A DNA stretch of 64,000 nucleotides from Daphnia pulex (GCF_021134715.1 NC_060017.1:4526001-4590000); one strand, 5' to 3'; counted from the first letter of the stretch, positions 26,471 to 39,319 are shown. The notes: generated from the letters alone by a model not told the origin. Numbers and translations: made by a program.

Positions 26471-29400
26471 TTAAGGCCGACGAATGGCCTTAACGGAGCT
26501 GCGACGGTTTGATTTCGCCAATATTTGCGAGGATTTGTCAACCTCGACGTGACAGACGCAGCTGGTCGGGAAGCGAAAAATGGCCATGGTTGGACACTGG
26601 CCGGCCTGTCTCTTGTCCTGGTCCAGGGAGATGAGCGGCTGGTAGCTGTAGCGCTGGACGCAGCGCGATTTCCGGCCGCAGTCGGTGAAGACTTTGCAGA
26701 CGTCGTCCACTCTGCGACACACATCGATGGCGACCCGCTGGGGGAATTCGGCCGTCTGGACGATAATCCGCCAGCGACCCAGTCGATCCTGCGCCACATG
26801 CGGCTGGATAAATCGCAGCTCAGAATCGCAGGCCGATTCTTTCCTGTAAGACGACCAGGACCAAGGCAGAGGATTTTTCCCCGTGTTGTTTCCTTCCTGT
26901 CCAGGTCCGACGCCAGCAGGTTGGTGACTATCTCCCAAAGCCTCGTAATCTTCTGGAACTTCGGCGTACATGAGGTTCACCTGGTCGTGACATCTGTGCA
27001 TCGTGTCCTCCACAACATTCCTAACAAAATGCGCAATCGATTTCCAAAGAAATTGAGTAATTGAATTGACGTCAGTCAGAGCTGAGAGACAATTGTCAAT
27101 TATGCGATTGCCTTGTCAGCTCATCGGGAATTCTCGGTCGCGATCTAATCAATGAATCCCGCTATTAATTAAAGGAGACAATCTTTATATCGTGGGCAAC
27201 ATCTAGCCGGGCGGGTCACACAGCGTTTAATCACGTTACATGACCGGCTAATTCAAGACGAGAGCGTCGGCATCATCCGTCATGTCGTTACTAATTAGCC
27301 CCCTGATTGAAAGAGAAGGGAGTATATAGATCTCGCTAACGTTGCAGTACATAGGCACTGCGGGACGTCGTGCTCGTCTAAATGTATCAATCCCGTCCCT
27401 CATTTTTGCTGATGATCAAGTTCGATATCCTCAGCAACAGCACTGAAACATGAAAAGGCACGATTTGATGCTTTTTGACTTATTCACACTTAATCGATAC
27501 CAGACGGGAGACACTCATCGGTTTTTGGGAGGATAGGAAACTCACGCTTATTAATTTTTGTTGAAAAATTGAAAAACTGTTGAGGTCGTTGAGTCTGTTT
27601 CAAATACGTACGTCACTACTTTATTCCTTTTGGGCTTCCAAGAGGATTTTATTGAGACGGTTTCGGTTAATAAAAGTAATTATCTGCGGGTTCAGTATAA
27701 CTTGTTGAGACTTTTTTTATACTAAAATAATCTCGATCTGTTCAGCGAATGTCGAGCGAGGGTCAGAAAACCAATTTGATCGTTTTGAGCATTTTGGATT
27801 TAGAGCGATTTTTAATAATTATCGATATCTTAAACCAGACTAATTAGAATATTAGTGTCGTCTGCTTCGCTTTGTTCAAAAGTTTCGAGAAAGAGACGAA
27901 GTTTAAGGTTTAAGCTTAAGATATAGAAAACGGGACAATGACTTTTTTGAAAAAAAACGTGGTTGCACGAAAAGCAACAAATAAAATTTTTAAAATGTGG
28001 TCGTCGTGTGAACGCTGGTGTCATGATTCGTCATGCTCTCCACTCCATGCTGTTTCTCAGGTAAATACAACTAAGAATACAACTAAGAATACGACTGGAA
28101 TGATTATGGAAGCTTAAATAGAAGTTTTAAACCTATACCAAATTTATGAAATGTTAGTTCCCAATTAGCATTTATCATGTAAGCCACCGGTCAATGAATG
28201 GCAGTTTGTTTGCATTGCATAATGTATTCCTTTGTGCAGATTTGAGGCCTCAGCCAGCCATCATAACAACAAGATATGCAAGTCTTGCTTGTGCTAGTAG
28301 TGTCCTCTCATCAGCAACAATCTCAGTATAATCGCTAAGATATTAATAATGTGTTACTTTTTATTCCTGTGACCTGCTAGATATTTAAATGATGCATGAC
28401 TTGCATAAATGCAGTGTACTATGCAGACATGCAGTGCACATGGAAATCTTTGATTCTCCCATTATAGAAATTAGGATTTACCCACTGACTTTTCCTTGCT
28501 TGTTGTTTCTGATAATATTGTTTCGTAACCCATTCTTATTTCTTTGTTTAGATAAACAGCATCCAGTTTGATTGGAAAAACTCTGTCCTCGTGTATGCCC
28601 ATGTGAGTGTGGGTGTATTCACGAGGACGCCCTTTTTCTGTCATTCAACTTTTCTGCGGACGGAGCACTTGTGGATGCCTGGCTGTGGATTTCCCAGGCT
28701 TAAAGGTAGGAAAAATGTATATCTATTCTTTCTTTTTGAGTGTTTGGAGGCGTTGATTGTAAATTGTTAGATAGTTACGGAGTACGATTATTCCTGGACT
28801 ATGCCGTTGACTGGAACTGTTTTTCTCTTGCCATTTTTGTTGACTGAGTTAGGGCTCATTCAGTAACTCATTTGTGGAATGACTGCAGATCAGGTCTGTT
28901 TTTGTACCAATAACTACCTGCCGCCACACCGGCACCTTCTCGTAATCATAACGACATGGATGATTCCAAGCTCCTTTTTTATTTGAGTGCGCAGCGAATA
29001 GAGCAGCAACGGGATCTATTTTTTGTTTCTAATTTGCTGAGTGCTCTGCAGTAGCTATAGTAACTGGCCCTAAAGATAGACATGTGAGAACCTCCCCCCT
29101 GCCGGTTGACTATCTCAATATGTCAGGAAGCCCAATGGACACTTCTCCCACCACTTTATATGTCGTCTCGATGTGTGTATATACACCCATAAATAAAGTC
29201 CCTATAGCTTCTATCCTCGTCTCGGCCGACTTCAAACAATGGGAGGAGGACGAGTAAATAATAATTTTCCGCACGGTCCGGTACCAAAGTTATTTGAAGA
29301 AGCCAACAAGCAAATGGACCGGTAAGGTTCATGTCTCCCGAATAGCCGCCGCCCCAACAGAGAGACCCCACAAACTTGAGCTTCAGCAGCCGCCATCAAC

Positions 29401-32400
29401 CCGTTGGTGGAAGCGAACAATGTTGTACCGTATTTTGTTGTTACCTAACTTGCGTTGGCTTGTGGCGTGTAATGGCAAAACTGTGCGCGGTCTATCGCTT
29501 TTGTCCATTAAGTTCACTCGGCCTTCTCTCTCTCTCCACCACGCATTTGCCGATCCAGCCCAGCACGCATTCTTGGGACCGACTTTCTTTTGTCTAGAGG
29601 GATTTCTTCACGTCGGGTTGCAACAACGAAAATCGATTGACTTTAGGACCTTGTCGCTGGGGGGAGGAACATTTAAAAAATAAGCGGAAGAAAGGAACTA
29701 CTCTTGGGTGTATAGTACACACTCGGATGTGTCTAGCTCAGCATAAACGATTCCTAGCGCTCGATCCCCTCTAGCACTCTGCCCGCCACTGTTATTGACA
29801 CTGCAAAAAGCTTAGGCATGTATTAGTCTTGCTCTAAGATGCCCTTAAAGCGTTTGCGGCCATCTGCGTGCCCCCCGCCGTATTTGTTACGTGATCTAAC
29901 CCCCCCCCCCCCCCCCCCCCCCCCAGCCCGCAATATAGGCAGGCTCTTGCTATATATATTGGTGGTGCAACTCTAGTTTACGACGACCGGCATGTAGTGT
30001 TGACCAAGCTCTATATCAGGTTCCCCACTACTCTTTGGCAGTTCATGTTGGCACATATTGACACTCGCAGTTGGGAGCTGCTTGGCCGGCAGACACAGGC
30101 GCAAACAAAAGGAAGGATAGCGAGTCTCCTAACTGTGGTTAGCTCGTCTCCTATAGTTCCCAATGGCTAGATCGTCCTCGAGGATGTATTTGTCTAGTTG
30201 TTGAGTCTCGTGGCACTCTACTGACTGACGCCTCACCCCTTTTTCTCGGTTGATGTTACCTTGGATATTTTTCTGAAGTGGCACAAAAGCCGAGATCGTT
30301 GCCGGATCCGCAGTCGATGACGCTCTCGCTGTGGCTGCTGCTGCTGGGCACGCTGTCCGGCTGCGGGCTGACGATGGTCTTGCCTTGGCGCAGGAAATGC
30401 CGTTGCTGGTGATGCTGGTGCTGCAGGGTGTTGCTCGACAGGGCGAACTGGGCCGGCAAAGGAGCTGCTGGAGGTGTCGGAGGATTCGGTGCAATTGGTT
30501 GCAAGACTCCCGGAGCGGGGCCCGGCAAACTGGGCACTATGCCTTGTTGCTGAGGTGCAGCCGGCCTTGGAGCCTGCTGCTGTTGTTGTTGTTGAGACTG
30601 TTGAGGCTGTTGTTGTTGTTGTTGAGGCTGTTGGGGCTGTTGGGGCTGTTGGAGCTGGTGAATCTGAGTGGGATGCGGTTGCAGTGGAATGTTGCCAATA
30701 GGAAGAATGTTGGGCACCAGGTTGTTGTTTGCATTGAACGGCTGCTGAGGCTGAAAGGCAATCGACGGTGTAAAACCACTGGCGACTGCAGCTAATTGCG
30801 GTTGGGGCTGCTGGACCGGCAAGGCTTGAAAAGCCGGATCACTAGGCTGTGAAATTTGAAGCGGCGGCTGCTGCTGCTGCTGCTGTTGTTGTTGTTGTTG
30901 CGGTGGGGGCGCTATGAACGGCCCAAGTTGTTGCTGCTGTTGCTGGATGAACGGCTGTTGAAATTGTTGTTGTACCGGAGCACCTGTTTCCATACAACCA
31001 GAGAGTATGACATAATAACGCAAGTTTTAAATCGTTTCCTGATTGCGCTACTGCGCGTTTCGCGAAACCCTTTTGTCTTATTTTTCTTATTTTTGACTTG
31101 AGGGAGTGCCATCCGTTTTCCAGAAACGGTCTGATGTTGTTGGAAAGTCTCTCGCCTTTCTCACGTGGGGAAATACACACACACACACCTATAATTGGAC
31201 GAAATGGTTGGCGACGCCATCAACTTTCTCCCTCGTCTCTGAGCGCCAAAAGTTGGGACAATGCCGTGCTGCTGGAGGGTTTTGTTGGATATGCTGACAA
31301 GCCCATCCACAGCTTTGCAGTCTAAATCGTTGCGACATGCATGAACCTGGCCCCTGTAATTATACTAGCAACCCCTGGGAGAGAGCAGACAGACAGACAC
31401 ACACACACAGACACTCTGGTGGGTGATTTACTTCATTTTCTCTTGCCGTCATGCAGCCCTCTTCCGTGTTTCTGATGAGTAATTGATGGGTTGGAAGGAG
31501 AAAAATCCCCCATCGTCCTTTCTATATCATTTTCAACGTTAATAACGGACGGAATCACACGTTTTAAAAAAACAACAACAACCAATATCCCGCCCCTCGA
31601 AAGAGAGAGAGAGAGAGGGAAGCAAAAACTTTCGTATTGATCAATCGATCGACGACTAACTTTCTTTCGGCGGTTTTTTATATCGTTGCCCATCAAAACC
31701 CTCCCCGCCGTTGATTGAACCCGCCCGGCTCCCAACCGTTTTTATTTATTTTTTTCAAAATTGTCTACTTTCGCGCCTCAATTAGTTTTTTTTTTCTTCT
31801 TCTTCTTCTTCCCTTTTTTCCCTGTGCGCAGCAGGTAGAAGAAAAATCCAGTCGATGGTCTCCCGTATAAATCGTAGCGTTACGATCGACCCGAATTTTC
31901 TCCCATTTTGATCATTTTTTCTTTTCTCTTTTTTTGGCCATAATCGTCGTCGCCCGTGAAATGGAATGCCCGTGAAGCGTGCTGCTTTTTTTCTTTTCCA
32001 TTCCAGTTTAGGTTGATTCGAGTTGGAGGCCTACCTGGTTGTTCCTTATCTCATCTCTCCGGCCATAACGGCCCAAAAAGAGATTGACGAACACGAAATT
32101 CGTGTAAACTCGAAATCTTTAAAATTTGGAGGGGCCCCGTTCTGAGAGCTGAGAGTGACGCCCTCCCCCCTTGTAAATAAGATAAAACTGTCGAAATAAA
32201 AACGTGTCGATTGTTGACATGTCAGAAAGAAAGAAAAGAAAAAACTGGCGTTCACGACTGGTTCTCGAGTTTGCTGTACGTGCGCTACATATTGAGGTCA
32301 AACACGGCCGTTTTCTCTCTATGCCGTCATTTCTGACTGTTTCTTCCTGGATCCGGATGCCTCGGGGCACCGTGTCATCTCTACCTCTACTGTCTCATTC

Positions 32401-33392
32401 GTCTTCTTAGATGCCACCGAATTTTCTCTCTTCTTTTTTTTAAAAAAAAAAGGTAAAAGAAAGACAAGAGTTTACCTTGTGCGTTGGGATTGAATGCGTT
32501 AAACGGCTGGCCCTGTCCCGGCTGTAGCTGTAACTGCTGCTGCTGGAAGGCCAGTGGAGGTACCTGGAGAAAATTATTGGGCCCACCACCACCCACCGGT
32601 GAAAGTTGTCCACCTACGAGACTAAACTGCGGATTGGACGAGAAGGTGATGGGAAGGGAAGGCGGCGGCGGAGGCAGTGGCACCTGCTGATTTGGATTTT
32701 GCCTCTGTTGGCGAAAAAGGTTGGACAGCGAAAACGGATTGTTGAGTCCGCCAAACAGGTTGGGAAAGCGCAAGCCCCCGCCGCCGTTGCTGCCCTGATC
32801 CTGGCATTGGCCGCCGTCCAACAGGATGAGCCGGGCCGTCACGGCCAACAGCATCGGCAGCAGCGCAATCTGCGCGAGAGACACACACACAAAGTCTATT
32901 ATATACATATACATATACACACGCCATGAGAGAATTATAGGCCGGGGGCACGTGAAAGCGGTTCAGACAGCATAACCTCCTTCAAAAAATTATGCATCTG
33001 GGTGATTGTTTAGCCTATTTGGCAATGCTTATTCTTCTGTTCCATTTTTTGTTTTTAACGGCTTGATATAGTAGACCTCCATTCCCAGATGAATGGCAAT
33101 TATTAATGATTGAATTGAAACAAAACAAAAAAATAACGAAAGAAATTTAGGTAAACAGCTGCCAGTGTAGACAGAAGCGCTTTCGCAAAGTCAACGAACT
33201 CGTTCGATTGATTTCTCTTGCATAATCGTATATATAGGAAATCATTTCCTAATGAGATGCAAGAAAAACCAAACGAAAATTCCCTTTTTCTTTTATCAGC
33301 AATCGATTGATTTTCGGGGTTTTTTTCCGCCACAAAATGTTATGCAATAAAATGAAACTGAAACTTACTCGGAAGTTGTTGCTAGCGTGCAT
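26471..33392 (-). CDS. Divergent Spätzle-like cystine-knot ligand with glutamine-rich pro-region
   Basis: Four exons read downward: 33392-33369, 32869-32476, 30983-30260, 27020-26471 (563 aa; phases 0, 1, 2 all fit). Start MHASNNFR splices to a hydrophobic signal segment (IALLPMLLAVTARLILL). Residues about 25-350 are Gln/Pro-rich with long CAG/CAA tracts. FCATSEKYP near 371-379 matches the short conserved block before Spätzle knots. The C-terminal knot spans about 445-537 with eight cysteines (445, 482, 489, 495, 501, 523, 535, 537) and ends FPTSCVCHVE. Family knowledge: Spätzle proteins are secreted pro-ligands cleaved outside the cell to activate Toll-family receptors. The spacing resembles the spz3/spz5 group more than spz itself, which I cannot settle without a tree. 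YRKE at 439-442 is a possible cleavage region just before the knot. Confidence 0.85.
27675..28912 (+). repeat. Duplicated intronic element, copy 1
   Basis: This segment matches 55,021-56,387 in the same orientation over most of its length, with small insertions and deletions. Shared landmarks include AGTAATTATC at the left end, GATATGCAAGTCTTG, GTAACCCATT, the block ATTCAACTTTTCTG, GTTAGATAGTTACGGAGTACG and CTGCAGATCAGG near the right end. It has no conserved reading frame. Splice-like signals (a TCAG|GTAAAT donor and a GTGCAG|ATTTGAGGCC acceptor on the plus strand) recur in both copies. Two small hairpins, at 28,587-28,626 and 28,677-28,699, are preserved. It may be a mobile element or a structured non-coding RNA gene; orientation is arbitrary. 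Confidence 0.8.
29900..29924. repeat. 25-base poly-C tract
   Basis: An uninterrupted run of 25 C lies within intron 3 of the minus-strand Spätzle-like gene, so the transcript would carry poly-G. Such a run is unusual for length and could form quadruplex or i-motif structures. Its exact length may be a sequencing artefact. Confidence 0.85.
30540..30965 (-). repeat. CAG/CAA trinucleotide tracts encoding poly-Gln
   Basis: Within exon 3 of the Spätzle-like gene the minus strand carries several CAG/CAA runs (around 30,570-30,655 and 30,866-30,960). They encode Gln stretches broken by Pro and Leu. CAG and CAA are mixed, which suggests selection or long persistence rather than a very recent expansion. 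Confidence 0.8.
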
Positions 33393-36300
33393 GTCGTTTT
33401 ATTGGACCAAATTCCCGTTTTTTTGTTCGGTCCTCCGGGTCTTGTTTTGTCGATAGATTCCGGAATAGGCGATTCTAAACAACAAGTTGGAAACTTTTTT
33501 CTTCTTCTTCTTCAAATCTGAACGATAACGAAAACCTGCGCGATGCGCAAGTTTTGGCCGCCACTGAACAACTATTCTTCGGGCGAACGTGCAAACGTCG
33601 GTCCTGGGCAGGCACGCACACAGACAGCAGGGAGAACAGAAAAGTAAAACGAGTGCAAACACTAACGAAGGACACGCAACGGGCCGTAAGGGTTTCTGGC
33701 AGATGTGTAGAGCCGCCGGTTGGGAGTGTAGAGTTGACGCTTTTTGTGGCAATCAAAAGAAGAGAAGGAGAAAAACTTTATTGGAATAGCTAAGTAATGG
33801 CAGAGAGAGAGAGTCTATCAACTGTACTTGAGGGAGCCGCCGTGAGACACCGGCGAGAGCAAAGTGGTCGTTTAGCGGATATATATCGGCGGATGTGTGT
33901 GTCGAAAAGCGGATATCACGTCGTCGACAAGGCTGACAGCGACAAATCCCGTTGGTGTTCCGTCCGCAACTGAGGAGGACCCAAGGACGCAAGGCCGTTT
34001 CGGGGAGAGAGAGAGAAATAAGAAGAGAGAGGAGGAAAAACGAAACAGACACGTAGAACCAGAAGGAGAAGAAGAAGAAGAAAACAAAACACGGGAGACT
34101 CTACCAATTTTTCTTTTCTCTTCTTTCCCAAAGTTCTGTCGGATGGAGAGGAGAAAAGAAAGAGAGAAAGAGAATCAAAAGAGCCGCAGGAGTCTTTTAC
34201 TTCGAACGTAAATGCGGATTCGTCGGCTGCGTGATCAGACCACTCCTCACAGGCCAGGCTGTGCACACGCACGGCACTCTCGGAGTTGAGCTGGTGACTC
34301 GATCCGTGTCCAATGGGAACTAAACAACTCTCTCTCTCTCTCTTCTACCGTCTTCTCTTTCTCTTGTCCTCTCGGTTATCTCTCGTCTATTTTCGTTGTG
34401 TTATATCCCGAGTAAATAGAAAATAAACACATGCCGGGGAAAGAAGAAAAAAGAAAGGAGCGGGGGGGTTTGGAAAAGAGGACGGCCTTCCGGTTTTTTT
34501 CTTTTCTTCCACCCAGAGTCGCCCACCATAAACACCCAAAAAGAAACAGCCGCGCTTTAGGCCTATCGCCGCTGTTACCTTTTGGGTTAGGTGGTGGTGG
34601 GGGGCACATTTCAAAATAAAAGTGGGAGAAAGAGGGGGGCCAGCAGTCGTCGTGGCATGTAGGTTAACGGCCATGTATCACGTCATGCGACCTCAAGACT
34701 TCCGCGTGACGGATCATTTCGTTCTCCTTCATCCGATTTTCTACAATATAAGCCGAGTAGAGAGAAAAAAGAAATGTATAATCTCAACTTTTTTTCTTAT
34801 TTGAGAGAGGGACTTGACCGTATAGTTTGTAGCGATCACGTCATCTTTTATTTCTTCTATCCGATTTGGGAGATCTATAGCCATTGTTTTCTTTTTCCGC
34901 TTGGTTTGGTTTCCTTCGATTCGGAAAATTTCGTTTCCCTCTTTCTCCAGTGTACCTTCCAGGCTTGTTTTTTTTTTCTTTCTTTCCCCCGAAAGATTTT
35001 GTGTAAGACACCACCTGCTGTTCAACCAACAGGAATGATTTTTATAAAAAAAAGAAACAAAATAAAATGATGTACGATTTATGATAAAAAACCAACTTTC
35101 ACTGGTGGCGGACCCAACATTTCTTTATCGCTCGGTTGATTTCTCTTCGTCCCTTTTAACTATTTTTTCTCGGTTCCTATACACGTATAGACCTCCGAGT
35201 GAAAGTTACGAGTCTTGCCTAACAAAAGAAGAAGATACTTGCCTTCAGTCAATTTTAATTGTAATTCAATTTTTGATTTTTTGGTTTTGTAAAAGAAAAA
35301 GGAAAAACAAAATACTAGAAACTCTTATTGGGTTTATGTTACGTCAACCCATAAAGAAACAGGTTGAGTTTTACATATGTATATTTGTCGAGTAATGCAA
35401 ATGAAAAGGTCGGAAGAGAAAATCAAGCCGTTAGATGTCTACGAATGGCTTTGGTGAAAGCTGGCGCGCCCCGGACCTTCCAACGTAACGATTTAAAAAA
35501 AAAAACGAGATTTTTGACCAATCTCGGTTCGTGTTGTTTGTACGTGTCCGACTTGACACGTCTCCCCATTTCTTTGGCTTTTAACGGTTCATAAGTTAAC
35601 AACTGCTTTGTTTTTGTTTTCAAACCGGCTCCTGCTGATTGAAAAACAAAATTTGGCCAGCGCCAACGCGGAGTTAAAGAAAAGAAATAAGAATCAGGAG
35701 CCCCATTTCGTTGCTGGCGATGATATCAGCGACTCGAGTGGAGTGAAGCGGATGGGACCATTGTGGCCCACTTGGCCCGGTTTCTCGACGGCGTGAGCCA
35801 CTGTTACGTGGAGAGTCGGTCAGTGTGTTTCCAGGAGAAAAGAAGACAACCTTCCTCAAGGTTGGGCTACAGCAGGAGGGTTTCGGTGGGTGGGTTTCTT
35901 TTTATTTCAGAATCAAAAGAAGCCACCCTCCCTTCTGGCTAGAAAATTAAAAAAAAAAACTATATTGCGTATTATATAGCTTTCTCTCTCCTCCTACTCC
36001 ACCTCCTACTCCACTTCCTACGTGTCCGGTTTATCTCTCGTTTTAAATATAATAAAGCGGGGGAAAAGAATTCTATCGGTCAACCTTTTTTTCTTTTTTA
36101 ATGATTTAATCGGACCCGAAATGAACCCAACATTTTTTGGTTGTCGAGTTATTTATCGATTTGTTTATTTTCGATGGTTAATAACACACACGACAAGAGG
36201 AAAGCTAGAGCGTGTGCCTGTGTTATCCGATGCAGGAATCCAGCCGCATCACAAAACGTGTTACACAACAAAAAAACAAGCATTCGTTTATAACAAAAAC

Positions 36301-36585
36301 AGGAAAATTAGAAATTAAGGTGGAATGAAGGGGAAGAGCTGCGTGAATTGTGTTGTCTCCTGTCAAACAAACAAATGGGGGGGGGGGGGGCGAAACAGTT
36401 TCTAAGCAATGGAAGGCCTAACATGTAAAATCACTCAAGTTCATTCGTGATCGTAATAATAATCAGTTCATCCTAATACGATCACCAAGTTCATCTCGAT
36501 TCTCGCCATCACGGTTATCTAACATTTGGAATGATGATTGAAGCAAACTCTTGCCATTGGTTAATGATTAATGGAAGAGAGTTTT
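33393..36585. other. Intergenic region upstream of the Spätzle-like gene
   Basis: No coding exon is supported. The sequence is rich in GA and CT runs (for example 34,329-34,343) and has a 14-G tract at about 36,377-36,390. It should contain the minus-strand promoter of the Spätzle-like gene (above 33,393) and the 3' UTR of the Pro/Tyr-rich gene (below 36,586). A minus-strand AATAAA at 36,164-36,169 is a possible polyadenylation signal for the latter. I could not find a convincing TATA and initiator pair for the former. Confidence 0.5.
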
Positions 36586-39319
36586 TTAGCGACGGCCTCC
36601 TCTCGGCCTTATTCTTTCGCCGTAGTTTTCGGCTTCTTCCCGCTCCTGCTGGAAGGTTTCCACTGGCGCCTCCTGGTAGACTTCCGGCTCGGATGCTGGC
36701 GGGGCTGCAGGCTCTTCGAAAACCTCTCCCACATCTTCCTGATAGATGGGATCGTTGAAAAACTCGGTCAATTCCGGCGCCGCTGCGTGAACGCCGTCAT
36801 CGTGTTGGACGGCCTCCAAGGCCGGCTGTTCGACGTATGTAGACTGGGCGATCTCTTGTTGCACTTCGCTGCTGGAAGAACCAGAGTAACCAGTCGGCTC
36901 GGCTGGAACGTAAACAGGTTCCTGGACGTCGGCCGTCTCCACTTCGGCAATGACAGCTGGCGCTTCAGGAGCGTAAGTGGGAACAGCGGCGGCCTCGACG
37001 GCCACATCTCCGTAGGACTGGGACTCGCTGGATCCAATATCGGACGATCCCGATCCGTAGTTGTTGAACTCCGGAGGGGATACTTCCTGGATGGCGAAGC
37101 TGTTTGACAAATCGGGGACCGTTTCTGACTGGGAATAGGTCGGGATAATGGGCTCGGGTTGAAATTCAGGAGCCGGGACGTCGACGTGATGATGAGCTGG
37201 GACTCTTGGGGATTCCTCAGCCGCTTCCGAGTAAACAGGAGCCGGAGCCGAGTAAACAGGCTCAGCAGGTTGCGAGTAAACTGGAGCGGGCTCAGAGTAA
37301 ACGGGTTCAGATGGGCCAGAGTATGCGGGCTCGGATGGGGCAGAATAAACGGGCTCGGATGGGCCGGAATAAACTGGTGCCGGTTCAGCGTAGACCGGGG
37401 CCTGGTAAGGCGCTGGGGCATACTGGGCCGGGGCGTATTGGGCCGGAGCGTGTTGAGCCGGAGCGTATTGAGCGGGAGCGTAGTAAGGCAGACGCGGGGC
37501 GGGCGGCAGGAAAGACGGGAAAGGTGGACGGGCGACTTTGTAAAAGTGCTTGCATTTACCCTTGGGTGGACAATGTCCTACCCACGGATAGGTGGCACTG
37601 GGGCCGGCCTGCAAGATGATGACCTTCTGGGTGATGGGGTACGGCCGTTGCTTCTTCTTGCCGGCATCGACCAGGGCCAGCGAGGCCAGCAGCGCCAAAC
37701 AAACTAATAAAGAAATCACCTGTCGAAAGGAAGAAAAGGAAATACCGTTAATCACTAATTAACCAAAAGCATAAACAAACAAAGAAACATGTCCGTGTCA
37801 AAGCTAATTCGTTCTCGGCTGGAAATCGACTAACGTGGCGGAATAAATCAAACAAAAGCGCTGGATGGGTTGACTCTCTATCGATTTATCGCCGGCCGGT
37901 TAGGCCATTTGGACACCGGTCAACTCGTACGGAACAATGGGCGATCACGCACTGCGTTAGGTAATAATTCTGGATGTTTTGACAACTCGGACATAATTTG
38001 AGCTCCTCCTCCCAACTAAAAAAAAATGGAAAACATGTGCGTGCGCTCCTCGGAGCAGTCGGACAACATTTCCCTGTTGAGATTTCCTTTACGCCTGGAA
38101 GGTAAAGGGGCGTTCCAGTCGATTGAGCCTCCTCATCTTTCATTCCAAATGATCGACTCGGTCACGTTACGTGTAGAAAGGAAAAGAAACTTTCTCCGAC
38201 TTTTGCCCGCCCCTGGGCTGATGTTGTTATAAGTCTTTGGTATTTGACAGGATTCAACACATTACGCACAAACGGGGGAGAAAGCGGATGGGTCGCTCGG
38301 TCAGTTTGGGTCAGAAATGGGCTCGCCATTCTTCTTCTTCTTTTTCTTCTTTTGCTGGCTGCTCTCTTTTAAAATGTTAGGCAATTTATTTCATCTTTTT
38401 CTTTCCTTTTTTTCTGGTCATGGCCGTACCTGTTTGTGAAAAAAAGACCCTTCCTTTTGTGTTTCACCGCCCCCTTTCTCCATCCAGATGATGTGGGGCG
38501 CTCGAAATAAGTGAATAACGACAGGGGATACCTTTCTTCCCTTATTTTTTATTTTCTCCTGATTTACCGCCCGTTTTCCATCAACTCGGAGACTACAGGA
38601 AAATGTGTAGACGCACAGTCGATATCTACATTTTCTCTTTGTGGTCAAAGATGATGATGGCAATCGATCTTCTATTTAGACTAGGTCACTTGTTGCGTCA
38701 CGACTTATTTTATTTCTTTTCGATCGCCAATTGGATCCCTACTGTCCGAACGTCTGGAATGTTTCCTATGGCTTCCGAAAGTAAAAAAAAGACACATCTC
38801 CAATAATAGGAATATCTTATATGTAAATTTAAGGAAGACCTAAATATTATGACAAAGAAAAAACCTTTTGCGGAAATTTCCAAGACGTAAAAATAATCTT
38901 TTTTTTTTTCTTTTTTCAACGAATGTCTTGTTAGAATAACCGCAAAATGTTAATTCTGTATTTTTCTCGTTTTTTTGGCTTTTCTTTTTTGCCCATCTGC
39001 GGTCGACAGTTTTGGGGGGTAGAGCGCGGAGCCAAGACGAATGGGCTAGGACGTTGGCATCGATATATCAGGGTTATTGAAGTGGACCGATGTCTCTTTG
39101 TAAATCCACTCAAACTGACGACGATTCGACGAGTTTTTCTTTTCGAATGGAATCAGAAAAAAAATGAATGGGGAATGCTATGACAGCCAGAGAAAATCGT
39201 TTGATTCATGGAGAAGGACCCCTCCAAACCCAAAAATGTAAAAAAAATAAAAATAAAAAAATAAAACCATAAATAAGAAAATAACTGATTTAAAAAATCA
39301 ATCAACTCACCCTCGTCAT
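36586..39319 (-). CDS. Secreted Pro/Tyr-rich repeat protein, cuticle-like
   Basis: Two exons: 39319-39311 (MTR) and 37719-36586, 380 aa, joined in phase 0 across a 1.6-kb intron. The start is supported by the join to VISLLVCLALLASLALVDAG, which completes a signal peptide, and by a TATA box upstream. After a basic segment (KKKQRPYP) come two cysteines (GHCPPKGKC, near residues 52-58), then tandem YAPAQ units and several 8-residue units of the EPVYSGPS type. An acidic, Ser/Glu-rich C-terminal half ends GERIRPRGGRR. Such low-complexity Pro/Tyr/Ala repeats are typical of arthropod cuticle or matrix proteins. No Rebers-Riddiford or chitin-binding domain is visible, so chitin binding cannot be claimed. 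I do not recognise a named family. Confidence 0.8.
37303..37374 (-). repeat. 24-bp tandem repeat, three units, coding
   Basis: Three adjacent near-identical 24-base units (37,303-37,326, 37,327-37,350, 37,351-37,374) encode 8-residue Glu-Pro-(Val/Ala)-Tyr-Ser-x-Pro-Ser repeats in the Pro/Tyr-rich protein. More diverged units continue on the low-coordinate side. A separate array of 15-base units near 37,420-37,490 encodes YAPAQ-type repeats. Confidence 0.85.
37720..39310 (-). other. Intron 1 of the Pro/Tyr-rich protein gene
   Basis: A 1.6-kb phase-0 intron lies between the three-codon first coding exon and the main exon. It holds T-rich and CTT-rich tracts and no supported gene on either strand. 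Confidence 0.7.

Larger units (their letters stand above)
27021..30259 (-). other. Intron 3 of the Spätzle-like gene
   Basis: This 3.2-kb intron joins the Gln-rich exon to the cystine-knot exon. It contains copy 1 of the duplicated element (about 27,675-28,912) and a 25-C tract at 29,900-29,924. No coding sequence is supported on either strand. Confidence 0.7.

Noticed and set aside
26525..27064. Long plus-strand open frame opposite the Spätzle-like knot exon
   Set aside because: It is the antisense shadow of the minus-strand exon, whose frame has the conserved cysteine pattern.
30331..30795. Plus-strand Leu/Val-rich frame that looks membrane-like
   Set aside because: It is the complement of the CAG/CAA tract that encodes poly-Gln on the minus strand.
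36571..37107. Plus-strand 178-residue frame opposite the Pro/Tyr-rich gene
   Set aside because: Antisense shadow of the minus-strand exon that has a signal peptide, repeats and promoter.
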